A stretch of 64,000 nt of DNA from Porphyromonadaceae bacterium UBA7048 (GCA_002493945.1 DLAL01000062.1:8506-72505), one strand, 5' to 3'; positions 43,696 through 52,568 are shown, numbered from the stretch's first letter. Program-made: numbers and translations. Notes: generated by a model not told the origin, from the letters alone.

Positions 43696-45255
43696 TCAAA
43701 TTATTTTCATTATATTTCGCTCGAAATTCTCTCTGTCGGCCGCACGTCCGCGGAGGCGGTTGCGGTAGGTGTATATCGTGTTTAGCGATAGATTGAGGAC
43801 CTGGGCCAGCTTGGCGCTGTCATTGACGCCGAGACGCATGAAAGCGGCTATGCGCAGCTCCGGGGTGAGCGATGTGCCCGGCGCCACCGTGAGCCGGCGG
43901 TCGGGCAGGAGCAGTTCGTTCAGTTTGTCGAAGAATCCCGGGAAATCCTCAAGGAAGTTAGAGTCAAACTCCTCGAAGAATTTCTCCTGAAGAGTCTGGC
44001 GGAAGAGACCCTTTTCCACGTCGGCATAGAGGTCTTTGACCTGTCCGGCCTTGAGCTTGCGCAGGATGTGGATGTTGTACTCGCGTATCTGCTGCAGCGA
44101 CAGGAATGTGAGCGATATGAGGGTGTGGTTGGTGCGCAGCGATTCGTCGGTGAGTTCTTTGACAAGATGACGGGAATTCTCGAGCTCGGCCTCGCAGCGG
44201 GCTTCTTTCTTGCGGGTGTGCACGATGACAGACGCCAGCAGGATGATGATGCATAGTATCACTGCGATGATTGATAGCTCGATGCGTCGGGTGGAGCGCA
44301 CTGTGCTGTTGAGCAGCTGGGAGTAGTAGGCGCGGTCGGGTGCATCATACGAGCATGTATATGATGCGTCAGGCGTCTCGATGGCCAGCGTCAGGCACTC
44401 TTTCCCGGCCGAAGTATATCCTTCCTTGATGAGGGCCTCGCCGAGCGGAGCGAGGGTCTCGGCTCTGACGAGTCCCTGCGACAGTGTGTTTATGGCTCTG
44501 TGCAGCAGATAGTTGATGTGTGTCTGACGGTGTGCGGGCTTGTTTTTGTAGTGGTCCGCCACCATCTTGTATGCGAAGTCGAGCAGCTCAGGGTGGCCCT
44601 TGAGGGTGGGAATAGTGCTCACGAAGTGTGCCGCGGCGAGGTCCGGCTGGTTCTCGATGTAGAATGAATAGGCGTTCAGATATGGCCGGATGTTGGAATC
44701 TTTGGGATAATACTGCAGCAGAGAGTCGATGGCTGTGAGGGTCTTGCGCAGGTATGTGGTCTTGAAGGGACCTTTCGGGTAGGGTATCTGCACGCTGTGG
44801 TATATCTCGATGGCAGCGCGCCAGTAGTCAGGTTTCAGTGCCGGCGGCAGCTGTTCCGGCTCGATTTCCTCGAAGTGGTCTATAGCCTCTTTGGTGATGC
44901 CCGAGTATGGCAGCAGCGGCAGAAGCCGTAGTTTCAGCCGTTCGGTCATTTCTTTGTCCTCGAGTTGGCGAGCGTCGGAATATGCAAGGTTGAGGTACAC
45001 CACGGCCGAGTCGATGTCGTCGATGATGTGGCGCTGTCCTATCTCGAAAGCAAGCTCTACGCGCCTGAGACCCCTGGGCAGACTCCGGTATTCGCGTTTG
45101 AGCTGCCGGTATTGCTGTGCACGCATCTCACGCAACTCGTCGACCCTCTCGAGACATATGTTGAGAGAGTCGAGCAGTCTCAGATTGCATTCGTCGAGCC
45201 GGGCGCTGGCGATGCCTGCGGCAAACATCAGGATGATCGATATGATATACTTCAT
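43696..45255 (-). CDS. DUF6377 membrane sensor-regulator (copy 1)
   Basis: A 519-residue protein. Signal peptide, then a periplasmic TPR-like helical domain (residues 20-320), one transmembrane helix (about 326-346, IELSIIAVILCIIILLASVIV), a cytoplasmic coiled-coil, and a C-terminal LuxR-like helix-turn-helix (residues about 465-510, LRIAAFMRLGVNDSAKLAQVLNLSLNTIYTYRNRLRGRA). DUF6377 proteins are Bacteroidales one-component systems linking an outside signal to DNA binding; the signal is unknown. A paralog lies at 47.8-49.4 kb with the same architecture. The Crp-like regulator and a BASS transporter lie between them, all on one strand. Confidence 0.92.
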   Translation of the reverse strand: MKYIISIILMFAAGIASARLDECNLRLLDSLNICLERVDELREMRAQQYRQLKREYRSLPRGLRRVELAFEIGQRHIIDDIDSAVVYLNLAYSDARQLEDKEMTERLKLRLLPLLPYSGITKEAIDHFEEIEPEQLPPALKPDYWRAAIEIYHSVQIPYPKGPFKTTYLRKTLTAIDSLLQYYPKDSNIRPYLNAYSFYIENQPDLAAAHFVSTIPTLKGHPELLDFAYKMVADHYKNKPAHRQTHINYLLHRAINTLSQGLVRAETLAPLGEALIKEGYTSAGKECLTLAIETPDASYTCSYDAPDRAYYSQLLNSTVRSTRRIELSIIAVILCIIILLASVIVHTRKKEARCEAELENSRHLVKELTDESLRTNHTLISLTFLSLQQIREYNIHILRKLKAGQVKDLYADVEKGLFRQTLQEKFFEEFDSNFLEDFPGFFDKLNELLLPDRRLTVAPGTSLTPELRIAAFMRLGVNDSAKLAQVLNLSLNTIYTYRNRLRGRAADRENFERNIMKII

Positions 45256-45287
45256 AGGCCGGAGTATAAAGGGGCGTTTTTCGGACG

Positions 45288-45319
45288 TAAAGGTAGTAAA
45301 TTATTTCGATACCTGCAAA
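45288..45319 (-). promoter_or_regulatory. Promoter of DUF6377 copy 1
   Basis: Minus-strand TTTG (plus 45316-45319), a 20-nt spacer, then TACCTTTA (plus 45288-45295), one base from consensus, 32 nt before the start. Confidence 0.6.
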
Positions 45320-45498
45320 TTATTGTCATATCGGCTTAGGGATTTATTTTAAGCTAAATTACGGATAATCAGTTGAATATAGCTTCGTACTCTTGGACTG
45401 CGCTTAAAATTCGTCATATTATCGGTTCTGCTCCCTGAAATGTGAGTAATTTTGTACCGTTATAATGGTTAGTAAATACAATAGTTTAAAGTTGAACG

Positions 45499-45581
45499 AA
45501 AACAATTTCTAATGCAATTGTTTTGGGCTGTGCCGCTACGGCGGCACGATAAAGGGTCTCCTCGAGATGAAGAGACCCTTT
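45499..45581. other. Three consecutive hairpins in the Crp-DUF6377 gap
   Basis: AAAACAATT/AATTGTTTT (45499-45524), GTGCCGC-TACG-GCGGCAC (45530-45547) and AAAGGGTCTC/GAGACCCTTT (45551-45581) follow each other closely. A plus-strand -7 box TAATTTTG at 45447-45454 could drive a short plus-strand RNA through them; read on the minus strand they end the Crp-like gene. Nothing else is seen in 45320-45617. Confidence 0.55.
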
Positions 45582-45617
45582 GTCGTATAGTGTCAGTCCG
45601 CCTGATGCCGCGGATAG

Positions 45618-46334
45618 TTATTCGGTCGTGTTATCGTCGTCGTCGAATGTGTCCGAACCGCTTTCAAGCAGGTTCACGAGTCCCTCGCGGTCTTTGATGA
45701 GCAGTTCTTTGTTGGTGTACTCGAGCAGTCCCTTGCTTTTCATCTCGTTCAGGGCGGCGTCGAAGGTGGCGCGCTGAACGCCGAAGAGCGAGCACAGGTC
45801 GCGGGCGCGGCATGTGAGCCTGATGTCGGTTCCGCCGGGTTGCGAAAGGGCTATTATCCAGAATGCTATGCGCTCGTCAATGGCGCCTCCGGTGAGCGAG
45901 AGTATGCCTACCATCGACTTCTGCGCGTTGACTGACAGCGTATTGAGGTAGTTGAACATATACACCTGGTCGCTGTACAGAATCCTGATGTAGTCGGATT
46001 TCGATATCTTGAGGATACCGGTGGTCTCAAGGGCGTCGACGGTGCACGGATATGAGGTGGTGCGGCCGAAGAGGAAGTCGGGCGCAATTACGGCCGGTGC
46101 CGTAAGTGTCTGGCCGACAGCAAACCGGCCGGTGTTGTTGACGATGGTAGACCTCACCGAACCGGATATCACGAATGTCAGGTGCGTACAGGGATCGCCT
46201 GCACGGATGATGGTCTCTCCGGCAGGATACTTCAGAAAATGGAATTTTGCTTCGCCGACGGTCTGTGCAAGCCGGGTATGAGATGCCCCGCGGAATAGCG
46301 GGAGATTCATCAGAAGCTCAAACATGCTTGACAT
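45618..46334 (-). CDS. Crp/Fnr-family transcriptional regulator
   Basis: A 238-residue regulator: N-terminal cyclic-nucleotide-binding-type beta roll (residues 10-125, YPAGETIIRAGDPCTHLTFVISGSVRS), dimer helix, and C-terminal winged helix (residues 150-215, DERIAFWIIALSQ, CRARDLCSLFGVQRATFDAALNEMKSKGLLEY). The phosphate-binding RxS motif of true Crp is not evident and no Fnr cysteine cluster is present, so the ligand is unknown. The tail is acidic (SGSDTFDDDDNTTE). An alternative start at ATG 46325 is possible. It lies 50 nt after a BASS-family transporter, the likely target. Confidence 0.9.
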   Translation of the reverse strand: MSSMFELLMNLPLFRGASHTRLAQTVGEAKFHFLKYPAGETIIRAGDPCTHLTFVISGSVRSTIVNNTGRFAVGQTLTAPAVIAPDFLFGRTTSYPCTVDALETTGILKISKSDYIRILYSDQVYMFNYLNTLSVNAQKSMVGILSLTGGAIDERIAFWIIALSQPGGTDIRLTCRARDLCSLFGVQRATFDAALNEMKSKGLLEYTNKELLIKDREGLVNLLESGSDTFDDDDNTTE

Positions 46335-46384
46335 TGTGATATATCTCCTTTCGTAGTATTTTTAAATGTCATTTAACTGATTTC

Positions 46385-47314
46385 TTAACGCGTCCGGAGG
46401 CTTCTTTGTTCACGTTTCATCTTGTAATAGAGTTGCCCCGAGTTGATTGTGTTCTGCCACACGATGTATGCGGCCGGACCTATCGAGGCCAGCGGATTGA
46501 AGTAGACGAGTGTCATCCATACGGCGAGCACGGTGTTCTTCTGCCCCAGCCCCTGCGCACCCGACACGGCGTCGCCGGTGCGTCGGCCGATGCGTCGGCC
46601 CACGTAGAACTGCAGAAGACACAACAGGCACGAAACCAGTGCTATACATATCATTTCAGGTATTGCCGAGGCCGGTTCGCGCATGACGAATGAGACTGCT
46701 TTGCCCACTACAAGAAGGAGCGACACCGACCACAGATAGAACGATATGCCCTGATAGCGGTCGACGGCGTCGTGCACGGGTCGTGCGAAGTAGTACAGCG
46801 CGAAGGCGCATGCGGCCGGAAGCAGTATGGTGGGTGCCACCTTGGCGACGATGTCCCAGAATTCGGTGACAAAACCGGCGGCAGCGTTGCCGCTGCCTGT
46901 CCACAGAAAGAGGAAGGGTGCGGTGACGGCCACTGTGAGATTGCTGACGAACGAGTATGCCGCCACACGGCCTATGCTGCCTCCGAGCATGCCTGTGACC
47001 ACAGGGGCGGCCGTGGCTGTGGGGCAGAATACGCAGATGAAGGCCGACTGGGCCAGCGTGAGTCCTGCAGGTCTGAGCAGAAGGAATACGGCTATGGAGC
47101 CGAAGAGCTGCACGGCAAGAAGATACCATGACATTGCGCTGATTTTCAGTTCCGAGGGCTTTATGCGGCAGAAGGTGATGAAGAGCATGCAGAAGATGAG
47201 GTAGGGCACGAGCCACTGGACCCGGTCGAGAGTGGTGTGGAACAGTGCTCCGCACACTATGGCTATTGGCAGCATCCACGGCTTGAGTTTCTGCTGCACG
47301 GCGGAATATTTCAT
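46385..47314 (-). CDS. Bile acid:sodium symporter (BASS) family transporter
   Basis: A 309-residue membrane protein with nine to ten predicted helices. The family core shows in VFCPTATAAPVVTGMLGGSIGRVAAYSFVSNLTVAVTAPFLF (the first discontinuous helix region) and GLGQKNTVLAVWMTLVYFNPLASIGPAAYIVWQN near the C-terminus (the second). BASS proteins move organic anions, from bile acids to pyruvate and pantoate, with sodium. Substrate cannot be told here; a gut origin makes bile acids tempting but unproven. The adjoining Crp-like regulator and DUF6377 sensors suggest regulated uptake. Confidence 0.9.
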   Translation of the reverse strand: MKYSAVQQKLKPWMLPIAIVCGALFHTTLDRVQWLVPYLIFCMLFITFCRIKPSELKISAMSWYLLAVQLFGSIAVFLLLRPAGLTLAQSAFICVFCPTATAAPVVTGMLGGSIGRVAAYSFVSNLTVAVTAPFLFLWTGSGNAAAGFVTEFWDIVAKVAPTILLPAACAFALYYFARPVHDAVDRYQGISFYLWSVSLLLVVGKAVSFVMREPASAIPEMICIALVSCLLCLLQFYVGRRIGRRTGDAVSGAQGLGQKNTVLAVWMTLVYFNPLASIGPAAYIVWQNTINSGQLYYKMKREQRSLRTR

Positions 47315-47389
47315 ATTTATAATAGAATATATCAGGAAGCGTAGTGCAAAATTACAAAGAATAATCGTACGGGCGTATGCGGAGACGTC

Positions 47390-47428
47390 AAAAAACGGAC
47401 AGACCGTCTTCTCACGAGGACGGCCTGT
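47390..47428 (-). terminator. Intrinsic terminator upstream of the BASS gene
   Basis: On the minus strand ACAGGCCGTC pairs fully with GACGGTCTGT (one G-U) around a 10-nt loop, followed by CCG and a T6 run. It is the second of two terminators between DUF6377 copy 2 and the transporter. Confidence 0.75.
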
Positions 47429-47489
47429 TGTGTTTTAACTGACTTAAAACAATTACATAACTAACATAAAACACATTTTTCGTAGTCTT

Positions 47490-47615
47490 TTTATAAAAGC
47501 AACAAGAGCCAATCAACACGATTGGCTCTTGCTTAAGTAGTCATTTGATATTTTCATTAAGTACTATCAATCTATACTAACCCTAAAACTGAATATAATC
47601 GTGTATTATCATTTT
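47490..47615 (-). ncRNA. Candidate small RNA or attenuated leader of about 120 nt
   Basis: It starts at a well-formed minus-strand promoter (47622-47652) and ends in a perfect 12-bp hairpin, CAAGAGCCAATC/GATTGGCTCTTG (47503-47531), followed by TTGCTTTTAT. Only tiny frames (9 and 14 codons) are present inside. It may be an independent RNA, or the leader of the BASS transporter interrupted by terminators. The remaining gap up to 47769 is AT-rich with no gene. Confidence 0.45.
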
Positions 47616-47621
47616 GCTTTG

Positions 47622-47652
47622 CAAAGTTATTACTTTTTTTCGAGACTGGCAA
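47622..47652 (-). promoter_or_regulatory. Promoter of the candidate small RNA near the BASS gene
   Basis: Minus-strand TTG (plus 47650-47652), a 20-nt spacer, then TAACTTTG (plus 47622-47629). Confidence 0.65.
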
Positions 47653-47769
47653 GCGAAATATGAAAGAAATATGGCGGTGTATGAGAGTATTTAAAGTATT
47701 TTAACCGATATATCAGTGCTTTAACTATAATGGTTATTGAGAAAAATATAAGTGATTGTCTCAATTAAT

Positions 47770-49353
47770 TTAGTTTAGTTTCGCAACCTGGCTCTCGAAA
47801 TTATCTTTGTCGATGGCCCGTGCCTTGAGTCTGTTGCGGTAGGCGTAGATGGTATTGAGCGAATAATTGAGCACCTGGGCTATCCGGGCGCTTTCTTCGA
47901 TGCCCAGACGCATGAAGGCGAGGATGCGCAGGTCGGTGTTGAGCAGTTCGCCCGGACGTGTCACAATGCGGCACTCGGGGCGCAGGAGGGTGTTGACCTG
48001 CTCGACGAAGTCGGGATATATGTGCAGGAAGGCATTGTCGAACACTTCGTAGAAGTCCGATGTCTGCTCCTCGATGAACTTGCCGGACTTGAGCATGCGG
48101 TAGAACTCGTCGCTCTGTCCGGCGGCTATCTTTCGCACGGCTATCTTGCAGAAGTTGTTCAGTTTGTCCATATATATGGAGCAGAGCTGCAGGAAGCGGC
48201 TTATGTAGACTTCCTTGGCCGTGTTGGCGGCCTCAAGCTTGAGCTGGAGCACCTTCATGCGCCGCATTTCGTGACGCAGTGCTATCATCGAACCGATCAG
48301 TCCGACCACGAGGAGTGCCATGGCCGCCAGAATCCAGTACATGGACCGGCGCCACGACGCGGCGGCCGCCGAGTGCGAGTTCTGTATGATGGGGAGCGAC
48401 TTGGAGGTGTCGATCATGCGCAGGGGAGCACCGCACTCCACGGCGTTCTCGAGCGCCAGTCCCAGGTAGCGGTAGGCGCGTGCTATGTCGCCTGTGTCGT
48501 ATACGGCAGTGCCGAGTTCCTGAAGCGACATCACCTCGCGTGTGGCCGACTTGGTGTCGGCTATGGCCGAGAGCGCCAGATAGTAGAGTCTCAGGTCGTC
48601 GTCGCCTGACTCGTGGGCTATGACTGCGAGGTGGTTGGCGGCGCGTGCCGTGAGGTTGCTTTCCGGCGGCTCTCCTGCCACGACTTCCTCAAGCAGGATG
48701 CGGGCCATGTCGCGGCGTCCGGTCAGGAAGTAGTACTCGCCGAGATTGAATTTATGCGCCGCCGTTCCGTGCGGAAGCATTTCTATCATCTTCGACTGAT
48801 ACTCGAGCGCCTTGTGCATGTGTGAGTCGCGCACTGCGGGGTAGGTGTTGAAGAATGCCGCCATGTAGCTGTGCATCTGGCGTCCGGCGTCGTAGTATGC
48901 GACCAGATCTGACCGCGGGATGGAGTCGGGCGATATGCTGTCGAATGTGCTGAGGGCGTCGTTGAAGAATCCTGCCAGCGGCAGCAGCGACGCCAGGTTC
49001 CACCTGAACCGCTGGCGGTCGATGCCCGTGGACGAGTCTATGCCCCGCATGAGGTAGACGATGGCAGAGTCGTTGTTGAAGCTCATGTAGCCCTTGGCTA
49101 TGTCCATGAGCAGGCCGGGAGTGTTGCCGTAGGTGTGTGTGAGTGCTGTCAGACTGTCGATGCGGGCCTGACGGTCCCTTATATAGCCTTCACGCTTGTT
49201 CAGGTCGCCGTCGAGCATGTACAGGGCCTGCTGGTAAGTCTTGGCTACGTCGGAGGGTGAGGCTGCGGTCATGGCGGCGCAGCAGGCATACAGAATCAGT
49301 ATCAGGAAGAAGCGTCGCATAGGTCTGAGTGGCGGACTACATGGTTTGGACAT
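47770..49353 (-). CDS. DUF6377 membrane sensor-regulator (copy 2)
   Basis: A 527-residue paralog of the gene at 43.7-45.3 kb: signal peptide, periplasmic TPR-like repeats (residues 30-320, NLGEYYFLTGRRDMARILLEEV), transmembrane helix (about 337-358, YWILAAMALLVVGLIGSMIAL), coiled-coil, and C-terminal helix-turn-helix (LRILAFMRLGIEESARIAQVLNYSLNTIYAYRNRLKARA). The DNA-binding ends of the two copies are much more alike than their periplasmic parts, so they may read different signals but related DNA sites. An in-frame ATG at 49320 gives a better signal-peptide start. It begins 7 nt after mutL and may be cotranscribed with it. Confidence 0.92.
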   Translation of the reverse strand: MSKPCSPPLRPMRRFFLILILYACCAAMTAASPSDVAKTYQQALYMLDGDLNKREGYIRDRQARIDSLTALTHTYGNTPGLLMDIAKGYMSFNNDSAIVYLMRGIDSSTGIDRQRFRWNLASLLPLAGFFNDALSTFDSISPDSIPRSDLVAYYDAGRQMHSYMAAFFNTYPAVRDSHMHKALEYQSKMIEMLPHGTAAHKFNLGEYYFLTGRRDMARILLEEVVAGEPPESNLTARAANHLAVIAHESGDDDLRLYYLALSAIADTKSATREVMSLQELGTAVYDTGDIARAYRYLGLALENAVECGAPLRMIDTSKSLPIIQNSHSAAAASWRRSMYWILAAMALLVVGLIGSMIALRHEMRRMKVLQLKLEAANTAKEVYISRFLQLCSIYMDKLNNFCKIAVRKIAAGQSDEFYRMLKSGKFIEEQTSDFYEVFDNAFLHIYPDFVEQVNTLLRPECRIVTRPGELLNTDLRILAFMRLGIEESARIAQVLNYSLNTIYAYRNRLKARAIDKDNFESQVAKLN

Positions 49354-49360
49354 AAACGTT

Positions 49361-51289
49361 CTAAGAGCCCCGGGCGAAGAGGGCAGCGATGTCGTCGTTG
49401 CCTATCACGGCTATGATGCGCGCTCCGTCGGGGGTGTACGAGGGTTCGGCGCAGCGGAAGAGGTCGGCCGTGAGTGTGTCGATTTCCGGCTGGGAGAGGG
49501 GCTGGACTGCCTTGATGGCTCCGCTTTCGGCCATGGCTCTGGCCAGCGGAGCGTTGAGGGTCTCTGCGCTGTCGCTGCCGCGCTCGTCAATCTCTTCGAG
49601 GAGCGCCTGAAGAGTCTCTCCTCCGGCAGCTTCGCCGAGAATGGCCGGGAGCGCCGTGATACTGCAGTATCGTCCGCTGCAGCTGACCTCGAAGCCCAGT
49701 GCCGCCAGTCGGTCAGTATTGGCCTGAAGCGCCACCAGCTGCGAGGCCGGCAGCTCTATGTCCTCGGGGAAGAGGAGCTTCTGCGATGCCACGGGGCCTC
49801 CTTCGGCCAGCGCTGCCATATAGCGGTCGTAGAGGATGCGGATGTGGGCGCGGCGCTGATGTATGACCATGATGCCGCTGTGCGATGCCATGACGATGTA
49901 GCTGCTGTGGAGCTGGAAACTGCGCGGACCGTCGTCAACCGGCCTGTCTTCGCCGCTTATAACCGAGCCGTCCTCCTGCATGTCGTCGGGCGCTGAAGCC
50001 GCTTCGGTCATGGCGTCGGCGCGCCGGCGGTCGAAGTCCTCGTAGAGCTTCTGCCAGTCCTGCGGCGGAGTGGCCGGCCGAAGCCATCGCTCCGGGGTGC
50101 CGCTGTCGTTGTAGGCCGACGGGCGGGTCTGCCATGTGGTGGTGCTTCTCTTGGGCGCTTCGCTTTCGTCCTGTCGGTCGAACGGACTGAAGCCGCCTTC
50201 GTCGAAGCCTTCTGAGGGCATGGCTGCGCTGCTGTCGGGGTCGAAGAGCGGTATGTCAGGCGCGTCGTCGCGGTCGAAGTCGAGCGCTCCTGTGGCCTGG
50301 GTCTTGCCCAGGGTCTCGCGTACGGCGGCTTCGAGAATCTGCCATATGGCCTGCTCGTGCTCGAACTTGATTTCGTTCTTCTGCGGATGGATGTTGACGT
50401 CAATGGTCGACGGGTCGACCTCGAAGTTGATGAAGTACGACGGCTGTGCGTCGGGCGCGATGAGCTGCTCGTAGCACTTCACGACCGCCTTGTGGAAGAA
50501 GGGGTGGCGCATGTTGCGGCCGTTGACGAAGAAGAACTGCTGTGCGCCGCGTTTTTTGGCGATGCGCGGCATGCCCACGAATCCCGATATCTTCACCAGC
50601 GATGTCTCCGTGCTCAGCGGAGCTATGTGGCTCTCGAGATACTTGCCGAAGAGCGAGCCTATGCGCTGCTTGAGCGTCCCGGCCGGGAACTTGTGCACCG
50701 TGGCGTCGTTGTTGATGAGCGTGAATGCCACGCCGGTGTTGACCAGCGCCAGCCGCTCGAACTCGTGCACGATGTGTCCGAGCTCGACGCTGTCCTTCTT
50801 GAGGAACTTGCGCCGTGCCGGCATATGGAAGAAGAGGTTCTTCACCATCAGATTGGTGCCGGGCACGCATGTGGCCGGCTCCTGTCCCTCGAATTTCGAC
50901 TCGGATATGAGCAGGCGTGTGCCCACGGTGTCGCCGCGGCGCATGGTGCGCAGGTCAATCTGCGCCACGGCGGCTATAGACGGCAGTGCCTCTCCGCGGA
51001 ATCCCATGGTGTGGAGCGAGTAGAGGTCGTCGGCCGATGCTATCTTGCTGGTGGCGTGGCGCTCGAAGGCCATGCGCGCGTCGGATGGCGACATGCCGCA
51101 TCCGTCGTCGACCACCTGGATGAGTGTGCGGCCGCCGTCCTTGATGATGATGCTGATGTCGGTGGCTCCGGCGTCGACGGCGTTCTCCACCAGCTCCTTT
51201 ATGACCGAGGCCGGTCGCTGTATCACTTCGCCGGCGGCAATCTGGTTGGCCACCGAGTCGGGAAGAAGTCGTATTACGTCGCTGTTCAT
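49361..51289 (-). CDS. mutL: DNA mismatch repair protein MutL with degenerate endonuclease motif
   Basis: MutL links mismatch recognition by MutS to strand removal. The 642-residue protein has the GHKL ATPase core (residues 1-330): ELVENAVDAGATDISI, VDDGCGM, HTMGFRGEALPSIAAV. A long disordered linker (about 340-450) precedes the C-terminal dimerisation domain. Where endonuclease-type MutL has DQHAxxE, this one reads HQRRAHIRILYD, and the later C-P-H-G-R-P motif is YTPDGARII. The nicking activity is therefore probably lost. It precedes hflX on the transcript in reverse order, with an 11-nt gap. Confidence 0.96.
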   Translation of the reverse strand: MNSDVIRLLPDSVANQIAAGEVIQRPASVIKELVENAVDAGATDISIIIKDGGRTLIQVVDDGCGMSPSDARMAFERHATSKIASADDLYSLHTMGFRGEALPSIAAVAQIDLRTMRRGDTVGTRLLISESKFEGQEPATCVPGTNLMVKNLFFHMPARRKFLKKDSVELGHIVHEFERLALVNTGVAFTLINNDATVHKFPAGTLKQRIGSLFGKYLESHIAPLSTETSLVKISGFVGMPRIAKKRGAQQFFFVNGRNMRHPFFHKAVVKCYEQLIAPDAQPSYFINFEVDPSTIDVNIHPQKNEIKFEHEQAIWQILEAAVRETLGKTQATGALDFDRDDAPDIPLFDPDSSAAMPSEGFDEGGFSPFDRQDESEAPKRSTTTWQTRPSAYNDSGTPERWLRPATPPQDWQKLYEDFDRRRADAMTEAASAPDDMQEDGSVISGEDRPVDDGPRSFQLHSSYIVMASHSGIMVIHQRRAHIRILYDRYMAALAEGGPVASQKLLFPEDIELPASQLVALQANTDRLAALGFEVSCSGRYCSITALPAILGEAAGGETLQALLEEIDERGSDSAETLNAPLARAMAESGAIKAVQPLSQPEIDTLTADLFRCAEPSYTPDGARIIAVIGNDDIAALFARGS

Positions 51290-51300
51290 ATCGTATCAGT

Positions 51301-52533
51301 TCACTCGGGAGAGTCTTCGTCGTATGTCTGGTAGAGCAGGTCGTTGTAGGGGAAGCGTGCGAGGTGAATCTCGCGTGCCATGGTGTAGAGGCGCTGCTTG
51401 AGCTCGTCGATGTTGGTGCCTTTCTTGGCCGAGATGAAGACGCAGTTGTCGTTCATGCGGGCCATCCACGATGCCTTGAGCTCGTCGAGGGTGATGTTGC
51501 AGCGCTCGCGCGGCGTGAGGTCGTCGTCATCCTTGGGCTTGTAGGTGAAGGCGTCAATCTTGTTGAATACCAGCAGAGTGGGCTTGTCGGCGCCGTCGCA
51601 TACCTCCTTGAGGGTCTTGTCGACGACGGCTATCTGCTCCTCGAAGTTAGGGTGCGAGATGTCCACCACGTGCACCAGGATGTCGGCCTCGCGCACCTCG
51701 TCGAGCGTCGACTTGAACGAGTCCACCAGGTGTGTGGGGAGCTTGCGGATGAATCCGACGGTGTCGGTCAGCAGGAAGGGCAGATTGTCGATGACCACCT
51801 TGCGTACCGTGGTGTCGAGGGTGGCGAAGAGCTTGTTCTCGGCGAATACGTCGCTCTTGCTCAGGAGGTTCATAAGCGTTGACTTGCCCACGTTGGTGTA
51901 GCCCACCAGGGCCACGCGCGTGAGCTTGCCGCGGTTCTTCCGCTGCACGGCCTTCTGGCGGTCGATGGCCCGGAGCTGCTCCTTGAGCAGCGATATCTTG
52001 GTGAGGATGATGCGTCGGTCAGTCTCTATCTGCGTCTCGCCCGGGCCGCGCATGCCGATACCGCCGCGCTGGCGCTCGAGGTGAGTCCACATGCGCGTGA
52101 GTCGCGGCAGCAGGTACTGGTACTGGGCCAGCTCGACCTGCGTCTTGGCCGTGGCGGTCTGCGCGCGCTTGGCGAAGATGTCGAGGATGAGGTTGGTGCG
52201 GTCGAGCACCTTCACGCCCAGCTCGCGGCCTATGTTGACGGCCTGCTTGGTGGAGAGGTCATCGTCGAAGATGACCAGCGATATGTCGCCGTCCTCCTCG
52301 ATATACTGCTTGATTTCCTCGAGCTTGCCCTTTCCGACGAATGTACGCGGATTGGCGTACTCCACCTTCTGCGTGAAGGTCTTCACGGCCTCGGCTCCCG
52401 ACGTGTCCACCAGGAACGCCAGCTCGGCGAGGTACTCGGCCGACTTGGCCTCGTCTTGCTGCGGGGTGATGAGCCCTACGAGCACCGCGCGCTCGGGAGT
52501 GTCGCCTATTATGCTTGTTTTCTTTTCTATCAT
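51301..52533 (-). CDS. hflX: GTPase HflX
   Basis: HflX is a ribosome-binding GTPase that splits stalled or hibernating 70S ribosomes under stress. The 410-residue product has the N-terminal HflX nucleotide-binding part (NPRTFVGKGKLEEI, VIFDDDLSTKQAVNIGRELGVKVLDRTNLILDIFAKRA), the glycine-rich linker RGGIGMRGPGETQIETDRR, and the GTPase G motifs GYTNVGKSTLMN (G1), DTTVRKV (G2), DTVGFI (G3) and NKID (G4). Length is normal. It lies between the acyl-CoA ligase and mutL, all on the minus strand with short gaps. Confidence 0.97.
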   Translation of the reverse strand: MIEKKTSIIGDTPERAVLVGLITPQQDEAKSAEYLAELAFLVDTSGAEAVKTFTQKVEYANPRTFVGKGKLEEIKQYIEEDGDISLVIFDDDLSTKQAVNIGRELGVKVLDRTNLILDIFAKRAQTATAKTQVELAQYQYLLPRLTRMWTHLERQRGGIGMRGPGETQIETDRRIILTKISLLKEQLRAIDRQKAVQRKNRGKLTRVALVGYTNVGKSTLMNLLSKSDVFAENKLFATLDTTVRKVVIDNLPFLLTDTVGFIRKLPTHLVDSFKSTLDEVREADILVHVVDISHPNFEEQIAVVDKTLKEVCDGADKPTLLVFNKIDAFTYKPKDDDDLTPRERCNITLDELKASWMARMNDNCVFISAKKGTNIDELKQRLYTMAREIHLARFPYNDLLYQTYDEDSPE

Positions 52534-52535
52534 AC

Positions 52536-52568
52536 GGGTTGACAGTACACTAAAGGGTTAACAGTACA
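52536..52568. repeat. 14-nt direct repeat at the end of the acyl-CoA ligase gene
   Basis: GGGTTGACAGTACA (52536-52549) and GGGTTAACAGTACA (52555-52568) differ at one base. The second copy includes the ligase stop codon, so the first looks like a small duplication of the gene end in the 24-nt gap before hflX. Confidence 0.7.
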
